A stretch of 64,000 nt of DNA from Longitalea luteola (GTDB lineage Bacteria; Bacteroidota; Bacteroidia; Chitinophagales; Chitinophagaceae). This document shows positions 57,901 to 64,000 of this stretch, piece by piece. The translations under genes and the position numbers were made by a program. How positions within the stretch are numbered: the stretch's first letter is position 1; each line of letters begins with the position of its first letter. The DNA is taken from the NCBI RefSeq assembly GCF_017356035.1, contig NZ_JAFIQX010000007.1, positions 1 through 64,000 of the forward strand, in the 5' to 3' direction. A model generated the notes under the pieces. That model did not search any database, was not told the DNA's origin, and saw only the letters and a program-made list of their open reading frames with translations.

Positions 57901-60706
57901 TGATCTAATAGGCCGGATCACAGAAGTTGGGCAGTTAACCAGTAGTACGGTCATGGCGGATGCCACGAGCAGAAACCAGGCAGGGTTGGAAAGCTGGTTG
58001 ACAAATGCAGCGCCTACGGCAGAACAGATCACTAAAACTACCTATGATATTGAATATCCGGGTGTGGACCCTGTGTTGAAGACGAGGAACCTGCGCAACC
58101 GGGTGTCATGGACTGCCTTGTACAATAAAGCTAGTGAACTGGGCAGTTTCAATTTCGCTGCCGCCAGCTTTTACACGTATGATATCCTGGGTAATGTAGA
58201 TACCTTGTTGCAGTATTATAAGCAGGGCATACTATATGATAACAACATTGGAGTAAAGAAGATTGCTTATGACTACGATTTGGTAAGTGGTAAAGTGAAC
58301 CAGGTAAGTTATCAGCCTGGCCAGCCGGATGCATTTTATCATAAATACTTGTACGATGCCGAGAATCGTATAACGAATGTGCTTACGAGTACAGATAGTA
58401 TCAATTGGGATAATGATGCCTTCTATCAGTATTATGATCATGGACCGCTGGCCCGAACCGTCTTGGGCGAACAACAGGTGCAGGGTATAAACTATGCGTA
58501 TAACCTGCAGGGCTGGTTAAAGTCGATCAATCCGGATGTGTATGTTGGCGCGGGATACACCTTAAAGCCCGATGGCAGTACAGGCAGTGTGGTTGGAAGA
58601 ACCGCTTACAATGTAATGCTAAATTATTATAATGGAGATTTTAAAGCCATCAGCGGCGCTACGCCGGCCGATGCTGCACTGACCACTAGATTAATAAGTG
58701 AGCAAGCTTATCGACCGCTGTACAATGGAAACATCAGCAGTATGGCGGTGAATATTGAGAAGCTGGGTAATCCGCAATTGTACAACTACCAGTACGATCA
58801 GCTTAACAGGATCGTAGCTATGGATGCCTGGAAAATGACAGGAAATACATGGGGTGATCTAACGCATCAGGGCGACTTCCAGGAGCGGGTGAGCTACGAT
58901 GCCAATGGAAATATATTAAGTTATAAGCGGAATGGGAATACAGCTGGCGGCAAGCCGTTGGATATGGATAAGCTGACTTACAGCTATAAACCAGGCACCA
59001 ATCAACTGGACTACGTATACGATACAGTGCCTGCTGGTAACTACGATGTTGATATTGATGCGCAGACTGCCGCAAACTACGCGTATGATTCTATTGGGAA
59101 CCTGGTTAAAGATAATGCGGAAGGGATCACCAGTATCAGTTGGACAGTGTATGGAAAAATAAGCCGCATTGTCAAAGGAGATAGTGTTGATATTAGATAT
59201 GTCTATGATGCCGGTGGAAACCGGATTGGTAAAACCGTGGTGAAAACCGGATCAACTGATACGGCACGGACCTGGTATGTAAGAGATGCGCAGGGTAATG
59301 TGATGAGTGTGTATGAGGCAGGTAAACCAGCAGTGAACAATGGCCATCTGACGCAATCGGAGTTGCATTTGTATGGAAGCAGCCGGATAGGCTTGTTGAG
59401 ACGTAAATTGGATATGGGTTATCAGCCGGATCCTGGCGCTGATCCATCGAAAATAACCATGCCGTTATTAGGTACGGGTGATAGTCTTACCTTTGTACGA
59501 GGAGACAAGCTCTTTGAACTAAGTAATCATTTGGGGAACGTACTGGTGACTGTGAATGATAAAAAGCTGGGGGTTTCAGCTGATAACAGCATCGTTGATT
59601 ATTTCAATCCCCAGGTTGTAAGTGCACAGGATTATTATCCGTTTGGCATGTTGCAGCCAGGAAGGAGTTATAATGCGGGTGGGTATAGGTTTGGGTTTAA
59701 TGGGCAGGAAATGAACAATGATGTTAAAGGATTGGGTAGTAGTTATTCTTCACAATTCTGGGAATACGATAGTAGATTGGGGAGGAGGTGGAACATTGAT
59801 CCAATTTATAAGAATAGCCCCTATGAAGTTTTTGGCGGTAATCCGATTGCATTTTCCGATCCAAGTGGAGCTGATACAATTAACATTAATAGAACAACAA
59901 CAGTAAGGAGATTTGCTAGTAGAGGTGGAGGATTAGACGGAGTATCTGTAAAGAAGGTTCCTGATCAAGTTACAAGGACGGCTGATATTGGTATTATACA
60001 GGCCAGCGGTGATGATGTGTTTAGAATAAACGATAAATACGTCATAATTGATGAAAATGGGCAAGTAACAACAACTTCAACAACAACTACGTTAAATCTC
60101 AATAATGCTCAAACCTTTTATAGAACGGGTGGGCATAACATGAAGGGCTACATAGATGACAGATATGCGCTAGCTGCAAATTCACCTGACTGGCTATTGC
60201 ATTACTATGCAAATAAGAGTGGCGATATAGGAGTCAGAACGGCATTGGCTTATCAGAAAGACGTTCCTTTCGCAGCCGGGGTAGAAAAAATTACAAATGT
60301 TGCCTATGCTCTCAGTGGAGCCTATGGCGTATTCAGAATGCTGGTTCCTCGAACAGCATTTACTTCATATATTAATTTGGCAAGTCAGCAGCGGACCATA
60401 CATATTTTAGCAGGTGACGCAACTGGTGGTGGGCATTCATGGTTTAGTAGCTTAAAAAGTTTTACTAATGGGATCACAGGTAAGAAAAGTATGTTTCCTG
60501 CAAGTTGGAGTGGTAAAAAAATTATGCATGCCATATCGGATGTGGCTGTGAATAATCCCTGGATACAACAAAGTGGTAGAGCAGGAGCGCAATTTACCCG
60601 AAGCGGTGCGCCGGTTAGGTATGCGGTTGAAGGTTACTATGAGGGGGTGAAAATCAAAGTTATAACAACAGCGGACGATATTATAACAGCGTTTCCAATT
60701 AAATAA
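51992..60706 (+). CDS. RHS-repeat polymorphic toxin with C-terminal EndoU nuclease domain
   Basis: 2904 aa. Signal peptide (~1-24); β-rich N-terminal part to ~300; a DUF6443-like RHS-entry region (~300-530); a Cys-rich helical middle (~580-1350); a seven-fold style β-propeller-like stretch (~1358-1726; TPDHGYIMAGKTGSNAVLIKT, TADNGYISIGTT); RHS/YD repeats (~1870-2540); and an RHS core end YYPFGMLQPGRSYNAGGYRF…NPIAFSDPSGAD (~2548-2628). The variable tail ends in an EndoU fold: H2804 (HILAGDATGGGHSW, second His 2815), FPASWSGKKIMHAISDVA, GVKIKVITTADDIITAFP. EndoU toxins of CdiA and MafB cut RNA. The tail is visibly AT-richer than the body and is followed 3 bp later by a MafI-like gene. Confidence 0.88.
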   Translation: MQTHFLYRYLLLIGFICSIAVARAGDGGGVVARTVLDGSKNQVHADSSRTVEDSAFFNAAAIGVDTGYSVQNVITFKINEAAKIYLRTAFTVTAHLRIIYSNGSAIDSIDRPFTINYDSANSYNARNSFVFYGGRRVTVKVLSIDSNGATWNVSSALMIENQLTAKPKYVFSCTNTVTNITVTPVADTADELPVSWTAVRGADQYDLEWTYIDASALALGRYNTNGVPDPALIFYHNATRVSTTGNSYNIPLMYENNGTLFIRVRPVQIGKANAVLAALWSSEASPSVMGQYTFNGHERMLNWQSSVSFAEEGKRKVVVQYFDGGLRGRQTVTKDNTNNNVIVAETFYDYQGRPAIQVMPSPSLSNVIRYAAGFNVSINNAEYSQSNYDTLISPDLYCNTHAEAMGPGSGASQYYSPNNPKKTIGMNQFIPDAQGYPFTETEYTPDNTGRISRQSGVGPDHQLGSGHETKYFYGTPDQKELDGLFGTDVGDASHYFKNMVRDANGQFSISYVDMHGRTIATGLAGEAPTNLAPLASNGSRQVTENLVDSAGRFIQNWDLLSQKSLVVSKPGEHTFKYKLDPASLIEQNCDTQNICYTCLYDLQVTITDNCNNQLLPGKKAFDTVLHNFSLGAITPDCSSPSPVNLNFTLYLPAGSYQITKRLTVNRNAFNYYRDSLYMPNNTCRSLQDFITEQRKLIAEQNANCEPTCDGCRASVGTLEQYRTKFITQTGIAPQDVAGYETQIALAYKSAIEACNELCGDSSSTDNDVRAAMLQDLTPPYGQYADTTKENGEDIYSIFYIDPKKEFTYDPVFKLEGVVYRDANGQPDKVYNLQTNLMVEPNALTKLEFTQNFRTSWAEALLPYHPEYCKLKVLESLKASNVWDRRMEKVDNYHDAIDSGYLNPTGIQSLSGKYPIKASNLDPFISLRPDKKAELETRLNQYLQLKNGPMVNMWSMANAIVKCDSGNTACVSYYHNNGNQSRNFDPSWCDGDLDQAWQTFRQLYLAAKQDIINKLVNNPTGCTPLNQAFNNKIPTRKELIDKGHQPQFTEDTKQAASDEGLDYMNDPDKVNEAKAGGQQELNRMYDENCTALVEQWRAQLSHCYNEGALNTILPLLKGLCRTACDLEHLFGASTLPAGRDYQGYHSFKEIIDNYNSTHGITNNVDCNAELITMPAPYDKQPAYYNKPVFTKPGDCECKLINDHYIRYTVGKRRGSGDGSFSAYMKRTQGVTMTDSDLEILRNVCNTLSTPTEAGIACTFLKTPIYLPPALQCNTGESCSSCTVVQGLYQSFKQEYPNDTPRIAEADDTLQIKRNTLFQNYMNNRLGYSLQSWEYLQFLKQCADSAGTIRNVTECVDQRIGGFFLAAASGKLEDVQATPDHGYIMAGKTGSNAVLIKTDSVGAIQWSRQYEGSSDDYFKRVRRTADNGYISIGTTKSGHYASGAILVVKTDASGAVLWEKAIGFGTPLGERGYDIIETTDGDYAALGLYNQHTGFGELVLTSLQSNGTINWTHRFGTSRLQNNSYACYNPGADTVDYDGSPSYGLLQDADTLLVTGAAYDRNVSDRYFGVVHRIDKKNGSLLCSWHYADSTSETKSLWFRDIYATANGYLLMANNAEKLGTVNQQVSVVNLAKSGEVISYKRFNVPAGSNRMVTSAVFPTTDGGYMIAQTGNNSQHIIWQRMDAAGTLLWSAETALPGTQTVGRIIQKNDSSFAAVGDNNGQMVMLVIKPNFGCYDNTVQLGTADPVMGRINWAPVASEFVTPANTEISLTPMAVMAKDSSLTCPGSGNCYEYYEGPRLCGKSQPVLPPFRDEYIGACSDSTFFAITKGTELHKVYTDSLTGAFERNYIEKCLQAYRYESFTVTYTKNEYHYTLYYYDQAGNLIRTVSPAGVNPITDSIELEQVKAARAAGTEKLPGHTLYTDYRYNTLNQVVAQHSPDGGTSAFWYDRLGRLAVSHNAKQEDSAQYSYTKYDLIGRITEVGQLTSSTVMADATSRNQAGLESWLTNAAPTAEQITKTTYDIEYPGVDPVLKTRNLRNRVSWTALYNKASELGSFNFAAASFYTYDILGNVDTLLQYYKQGILYDNNIGVKKIAYDYDLVSGKVNQVSYQPGQPDAFYHKYLYDAENRITNVLTSTDSINWDNDAFYQYYDHGPLARTVLGEQQVQGINYAYNLQGWLKSINPDVYVGAGYTLKPDGSTGSVVGRTAYNVMLNYYNGDFKAISGATPADAALTTRLISEQAYRPLYNGNISSMAVNIEKLGNPQLYNYQYDQLNRIVAMDAWKMTGNTWGDLTHQGDFQERVSYDANGNILSYKRNGNTAGGKPLDMDKLTYSYKPGTNQLDYVYDTVPAGNYDVDIDAQTAANYAYDSIGNLVKDNAEGITSISWTVYGKISRIVKGDSVDIRYVYDAGGNRIGKTVVKTGSTDTARTWYVRDAQGNVMSVYEAGKPAVNNGHLTQSELHLYGSSRIGLLRRKLDMGYQPDPGADPSKITMPLLGTGDSLTFVRGDKLFELSNHLGNVLVTVNDKKLGVSADNSIVDYFNPQVVSAQDYYPFGMLQPGRSYNAGGYRFGFNGQEMNNDVKGLGSSYSSQFWEYDSRLGRRWNIDPIYKNSPYEVFGGNPIAFSDPSGADTININRTTTVRRFASRGGGLDGVSVKKVPDQVTRTADIGIIQASGDDVFRINDKYVIIDENGQVTTTSTTTTLNLNNAQTFYRTGGHNMKGYIDDRYALAANSPDWLLHYYANKSGDIGVRTALAYQKDVPFAAGVEKITNVAYALSGAYGVFRMLVPRTAFTSYINLASQQRTIHILAGDATGGGHSWFSSLKSFTNGITGKKSMFPASWSGKKIMHAISDVAVNNPWIQQSGRAGAQFTRSGAPVRYAVEGYYEGVKIKVITTADDIITAFPIK

Positions 60707-60709
60707 GTT

Positions 60710-60958
60710 ATGGAACAATTATTAACAAATATAATCAATAAGGCGGCTCTGTTTGGGCTACCTCCTTCAGACATCTCTAATGCGAAAGAGTTTTTAGACC
60801 ATCATGAGTATGCATTGTGTCTTGAAACGATCACTGTTCAATTATATGAAAATGAAATAAGGATTGATAATGAATTTTATCAACTGGTAGTAAATGCAGC
60901 TAAAAAGATGAAGGCTTCAATAAGTGATTTCGATTATATTATATCGTTGATTGGGTAA
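60710..60958 (+). CDS. MafI-family immunity protein
   Basis: 82 aa, all helical. LFGLPPSDISNAKEFLDHHE, then YALCLETITVQLYENEIRID, fits the MafI immunity pattern (LG-P…DI…A…FL…EY…A-ET…LYE). MafI proteins protect against MafB toxins, several of which carry EndoU domains. ATG lies 3 bp after the stop of the RHS-EndoU gene, so the two are translationally linked. Expected to bind and block the EndoU domain in the cytoplasm. AT-rich like the toxin tail. Confidence 0.87.
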   Translation: MEQLLTNIINKAALFGLPPSDISNAKEFLDHHEYALCLETITVQLYENEIRIDNEFYQLVVNAAKKMKASISDFDYIISLIG

Positions 60959-61240
60959 TCTTTAGTTGCGTCGTAAACTGAGCAATCAGGAACTTTATTA
61001 GAGATAAAGTAAGGCGCTTTTACATTAGGTGAAATCTATACTTTGCAGTAGGATAAATGAGCCAAATTTGTAGGCAAACCAAGTGAATTTAATTGAGCTG
61101 CATAAAACCATGTAAAACAACAGCAGAAAATTCTTGAATTAAAAAATCGAAAATAAAGAAGCCGGATTTGATAGCTGCCCACAGAGGAGAAATTAAAACC
61201 GCTCGAATAAAATAGCCTAAGTAAAATTATATAAATATCT
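60959..61240 (+). other. AT-rich gap with a possible decayed coding remnant
   Basis: The frame from 61,052 to about 61,170 reads KFVGKPSEFN, then NHVKQQQKILELKNRK, broken by TGA, TGA, TAA and TAA. It has the look of a short coding relic (for example an old immunity or toxin end) but could be chance. No hairpin or heptad array is seen here. Confidence 0.3.
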
Positions 61241-63082
61241 ATGAAGCGAATTCTGTTCGTTCTGGCATTATTGTGCCTGGAAAAGGCGCTCAATGCCCAA
61301 ACCCCCTACATCTACACTATCAAAGCCGATAGTGTGAAGATCACTAACAATTGCGATACGGCTGAACTCATCATTGAAAATCATACGCAAAACGTGCCTG
61401 GCTTTTTGTTCAACAAAGGCCGGGGAAGAACGGAGTTCAGGCGACCCCTGGCGAAAGTCAGTGACAGTATCTATTTGATAGGCATAGATACCTTACGATT
61501 ATCCGGTGCCTGGTTGCAGGGCGGAAATACCTGGGGAACCACGGGTTATTTCGGTACACGTGATAATAACCATATCGATTTTTATACAAATAATACACAG
61601 CGGGGTCGCTGGACCAATGCCGGTAATCTGTTACTGGGAACAACCAGTGATAATGGCGTTAAATTACAGGTCAACGGCGGGATCTCCCTGGTAAATAGTT
61701 CGAATGATTATCTTAGTTCGACAAGATTTCCCATCCTGATTGGCGATGATGCCGGCGCAGGCGGCATCGGGTTTTTATTTGATGGCGATGCAACTGGACG
61801 GCTTATACGGATAGGAGGTGGGCATTCGGGTAACTTTCATAAATTCCAGTTCCAAAGTGCGGGACAGGCGGGTGACAGTGTTGCGCATTACAATTTTACA
61901 TATAATAGCAACACAGCCCATGCGCTCAATATATTTAACTTTGCTGATGGAAAAGCAAAATTATTGCTCACAGCACCCGGCAACTTGTTAGTTGGTGCAG
62001 CCTATGATGATGGCAGTCGATTGCAGTTGGCAAATAATGGAACAATTTCTATCAATCCAACCTTGTCGAGGCCGGGTGATAAAATAATGTTCGGCGGATA
62101 CATCAACACCTATGATGGACAGAATACGATAATTCGTACTTCAAACGATAACGGAGGTACCTATAAAGATATTCTGGTAGAGCGGGATGGAAATATTGGA
62201 TTGGGAACAAGTAATGTTCCTTATGGCTGGATGGTAGGCAATCCTGCATTGCGAATATATAGTGATGGAAGAACCCAGATAATGGCTCGCGGCCACTATT
62301 TTGGAAATACAGGAGGACCAGCAAATTCATCAGCCCTCGTCACTGCAGTATCTAACATTAATGAATGGCAGCAGGGGGTAGGAAGTTACCCCAACAGGCA
62401 AAACTATTACTATATTGCTACCACGCTTACCGGAACAGGAACGGAATACCAAAACGTACGGGCGCCGCTGTACATTGGCGCTCGTGAACTAAGATTCATG
62501 ACCGGGCCTGCAGATACTACAGCGGTTGTCATTACTGAGAATAGAAGCTTTTTACTGGGAACGGTTACTGATAATGGTAATAAATTACAGGTAAGTGGCA
62601 ATAGCTATTTTAATGGTGCGGAACATGTAACCGGCACCGTACGTTTTTCCGGCTTGACAAATGATAACACCCAGGCCCGAATTATTGTAAGCGATGCCAA
62701 CGGTAATTTGTATTACCGTGATGTATCCTCTTTGGCATTGAATGAAAGCATCAATTCAGATTTGGCAGTGAAAGGCCGCGTTTCTGCCCAAAAAATGCTT
62801 ATCACCCAAACAGGCCGCTGGCCCGATTACGTCTTCACCAATGAATACAAACTTCCATCATTGGCAGAAGTAGAAAAATTTATTAAACAGAATAATCACC
62901 TTCCCGGAATTCCCTCCGCTGCAGAAGTAGAGCAAAAAGGCATTGATGTTGGCGATAGCCAGGCTGCATTGCTGAAAAAGATCGAGGAGTTGACCTTATA
63001 TTCCATTCAGCAGGATAAAGAATTACAGGCACTGAAACAGGAGATGGCTGAATTGAAAACATTAATAAAAGAGAAAAGATAA
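61241..63082 (+). CDS. Fibre-like secreted protein with repeated N-terminal module and coiled-coil tail (copy 2)
   Basis: 613 aa. Signal peptide MKRILFVLALLCLEKALNAQ; shared module at ~25-78 (YTIKADSVKITNNCDTAELI…). A body of short β-repeats of the form GNLLLGTTSDNGVKLQVNG (near 130, 245 and 430) as in tail-fibre-like proteins. Residues ~525-613 form the Bacteroidota fibre end: YVFTNEYKLPSLAEVEKFI, HLPGIPSAAEVEQKGIDVG, then a heptad coiled coil EELTLYSIQQDKELQALKQE. Probably a trimeric surface fibre. Immediately follows the toxin-immunity pair. Confidence 0.78.
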   Translation: MKRILFVLALLCLEKALNAQTPYIYTIKADSVKITNNCDTAELIIENHTQNVPGFLFNKGRGRTEFRRPLAKVSDSIYLIGIDTLRLSGAWLQGGNTWGTTGYFGTRDNNHIDFYTNNTQRGRWTNAGNLLLGTTSDNGVKLQVNGGISLVNSSNDYLSSTRFPILIGDDAGAGGIGFLFDGDATGRLIRIGGGHSGNFHKFQFQSAGQAGDSVAHYNFTYNSNTAHALNIFNFADGKAKLLLTAPGNLLVGAAYDDGSRLQLANNGTISINPTLSRPGDKIMFGGYINTYDGQNTIIRTSNDNGGTYKDILVERDGNIGLGTSNVPYGWMVGNPALRIYSDGRTQIMARGHYFGNTGGPANSSALVTAVSNINEWQQGVGSYPNRQNYYYIATTLTGTGTEYQNVRAPLYIGARELRFMTGPADTTAVVITENRSFLLGTVTDNGNKLQVSGNSYFNGAEHVTGTVRFSGLTNDNTQARIIVSDANGNLYYRDVSSLALNESINSDLAVKGRVSAQKMLITQTGRWPDYVFTNEYKLPSLAEVEKFIKQNNHLPGIPSAAEVEQKGIDVGDSQAALLKKIEELTLYSIQQDKELQALKQEMAELKTLIKEKR

Positions 63083-63113
63083 CACGACATGTTTATTCAG
63101 TAAATACCATTAT

Positions 63114-63341
63114 ATGAAAAAATTGCTGTTTTTCCTTATCCTCGGGTGCTTCAACAAGGTGCTCCAAGCTCAGTACATCTACACCATCAAAGCCGATAGT
63201 GTAAAGATCACCAACAACTGCGATACGGCGGAGTTGATAATCGAGAATACAATTGTTTATGAAGCGAATTCTCTTCGTTTTTGCACTGCTGTACCTCGAA
63301 AAAACTCTACGTGCCCAAACCCCGTACATCTACACCATTAA
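63114..63341 (+). pseudogene. Truncated copy of the N-terminal module (copy 3)
   Basis: Starts as an intact signal peptide plus module (MKKLLFFLILGCFNKVLQAQ, YTIKADSVKITNNCDTAELI) but breaks at IEN (63,249). The frame then runs into the 5' end of the next copy in a wrong register and stops at 63,341. A deletion or recombination inside the conserved module is the likely cause. Confidence 0.8.
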
Positions 63342-63759
63342 AGCAGATAGTGTTAAGATCACCAATACCTGCGATACGGCGGAGCTGATTATCGAGAATC
63401 ATACGCAGGAAGTGCCGGGCTTTTTATTCAATAAGGGGAGGGGCAGAACCGAATTTAGGAGAGGACTCTTGAAAATATCGGATGGTGTATATGTCGTTGG
63501 GGCAGATACGTTGAAACTAAACCCATGGCTGCAGGGGGGTAACCGCTTTGGAACGACCGGCGTTTTAGGTACTATGGATAATAATAATATTGATTTTTAT
63601 ACGAATAGTACATTCCGCAGCCGTTTCACAAATACCGGTAATTTGCACATAGGTGTTGTTGCAGATAACGGTGATAAATTACAAATGTCACATAACGGCG
63701 TAGTGACGGTTTCGGCAAATCTGTCCAGGCCAACAGCTGGACGGTTTATTAAAAGATAA
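63259..63759 (+). CDS. Truncated fibre-like protein with N-terminal module (copy 4)
   Basis: 166 aa from ATG 63259. Signal peptide MKRILFVFALLYLEKTLRAQ, full module (…CDTAELIIENHTQEVPGF), one β-repeat GNLHIGVVADNGDKLQMS. It follows copy 2 up to about NLSRP (63,733) and then ends abruptly because an RHS fragment is joined in another frame. The coiled-coil tail is missing, so it is probably non-functional, or a secreted short form. Confidence 0.75.
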   Translation: MKRILFVFALLYLEKTLRAQTPYIYTIKADSVKITNTCDTAELIIENHTQEVPGFLFNKGRGRTEFRRGLLKISDGVYVVGADTLKLNPWLQGGNRFGTTGVLGTMDNNNIDFYTNSTFRSRFTNTGNLHIGVVADNGDKLQMSHNGVVTVSANLSRPTAGRFIKR

Positions 63760-63860
63760 GCCGCATTGTTAAAGAAGATAGTGTTGATATATCATATTTT
63801 TATGATGCTGGCGGACAATACAAGCTGGCTAAATTTATACCGATAAAGCAGGAAATTTAA
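63735..63860 (+). pseudogene. RHS-gene fragment fused to the truncated fibre gene
   Basis: Reads SWTVY-stop-KISRIVKEDSVDI then SYFYDAGG, matching SWTVYGKISRIVKGDSVDI-RYVYDAGG of the RHS protein (59,135-59,220). After GGQYKLAKF the similarity ends and the frame stops at 63,858. The DNA match starts near 63,738. A piece of an RHS toxin gene left by recombination. Confidence 0.8.
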
Positions 63861-63893
63861 TTAACACATATCCATTAGTAACCCAGTAAGTCA

Positions 63894-64000
63894 ATGAAAA
63901 AAGAAGAAATGTATTTTTTAAAGTTATGGGACGACTTAAGGAGTAAAGTTGAACACAATAAGCAATCAATTACTCCCATAGATATATATAAATTGTGTTC
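63894..64000 (+). CDS. Unknown small gene, 5' part only
   Basis: ATG 63894 opens a frame to the window end: MKKEEMYFLKLWDDLRSK and onward, hydrophilic and probably helical, AT-rich like the MafI gene. Placed after an RHS remnant, it could be an orphan immunity gene or part of a displaced toxin cassette. Not recognised. Confidence 0.5.
   Translation, partial: MKKEEMYFLKLWDDLRSKVEHNKQSITPIDIYKLC

Noticed and set aside
51992-60706. T6SS effector
   Set aside because: It has a signal peptide and no PAAR or VgrG-linked N-terminus, and no T6SS gene is in the window.

Overview
The window comes from a Bacteroidota genome, most likely a Chitinophagaceae-type soil or gliding bacterium. The pointers are a SusC/SusD pair driven by an ECF sigma/FecR couple, a type IX secretion (T9SS) sorting tail, a fused nuoCD, Bacteroidota-type promoter words (TTG ... 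TAnnTTTG), very weak Shine-Dalgarno signals, and giant RHS proteins of the Bacteroidota type. No species assignment is attempted.

Layout. (1) 1-700: the cut end of an insertion-sequence gene, a tRNA-Val and beside it a broken tRNA copy. (2) 0.7-3.3 kb: an AraC-type regulator, a diheme cytochrome c and a small DUF1772 membrane protein. (3) 3.3-10.9 kb, minus strand: sigma factor, FecR anti-sigma, SusC with an N-terminal signalling (STN) domain, and SusD; a self-contained signalling and uptake unit. (4) 11-14.6 kb: an NTF2-like lipoprotein, then a plus-strand trio of phage-tail-collar protein, formyltransferase and T9SS-exported protein. (5) 15.1-31.4 kb: a CBS-domain protein and a complete NADH-quinone oxidoreductase (complex I) operon nuoA-B-CD-E-F-G-H-I-J-K-L-M-N. 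(6) 31.4-36.1 kb, minus strand: AraC regulators, an orphan ABC ATPase, a VOC protein and a class III cyclase with TPRs. (7) 36.6 kb: a GH114-like lipoprotein, then strong hairpins. (8) 38-64 kb, all plus strand: a large surface/toxin locus. It holds a fibre-like protein, a predicted outer-membrane barrel, an Ig/FnIII-like protein, a 2665-aa SpvB/RHS-like giant with PA14, a LolA-like protein, a 2904-aa RHS protein ending in an EndoU nuclease toxin, its MafI-type immunity gene, and a tail of duplicated fibre genes, an RHS scrap and the start of another small gene.

Two observations stand out. First, the 38-64 kb locus looks like a polymorphic-toxin system of Bacteroidota type in which an almost invariant ~50-residue N-terminal module (core YTIKADSVKITN ... 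CDTAELIIENHTQ) is repeated at both ends of the locus. Debris at its 3' end (a truncated module, and a fibre gene fused to an RHS fragment) records cassette recombination. Second, nearly every intergenic gap of the first 37 kb is filled with degenerate tandem words with a period of exactly 7 or 8 bp. They resemble cyanobacterial STRR heptamers in style. They differ between gaps, recur in both orientations, and in places run into the ends of nuo genes. A GC-rich palindromic element is also found once between genes and twice, read in different frames, inside coding sequences.

All functional calls rest on reading motifs by eye; no database search was run.
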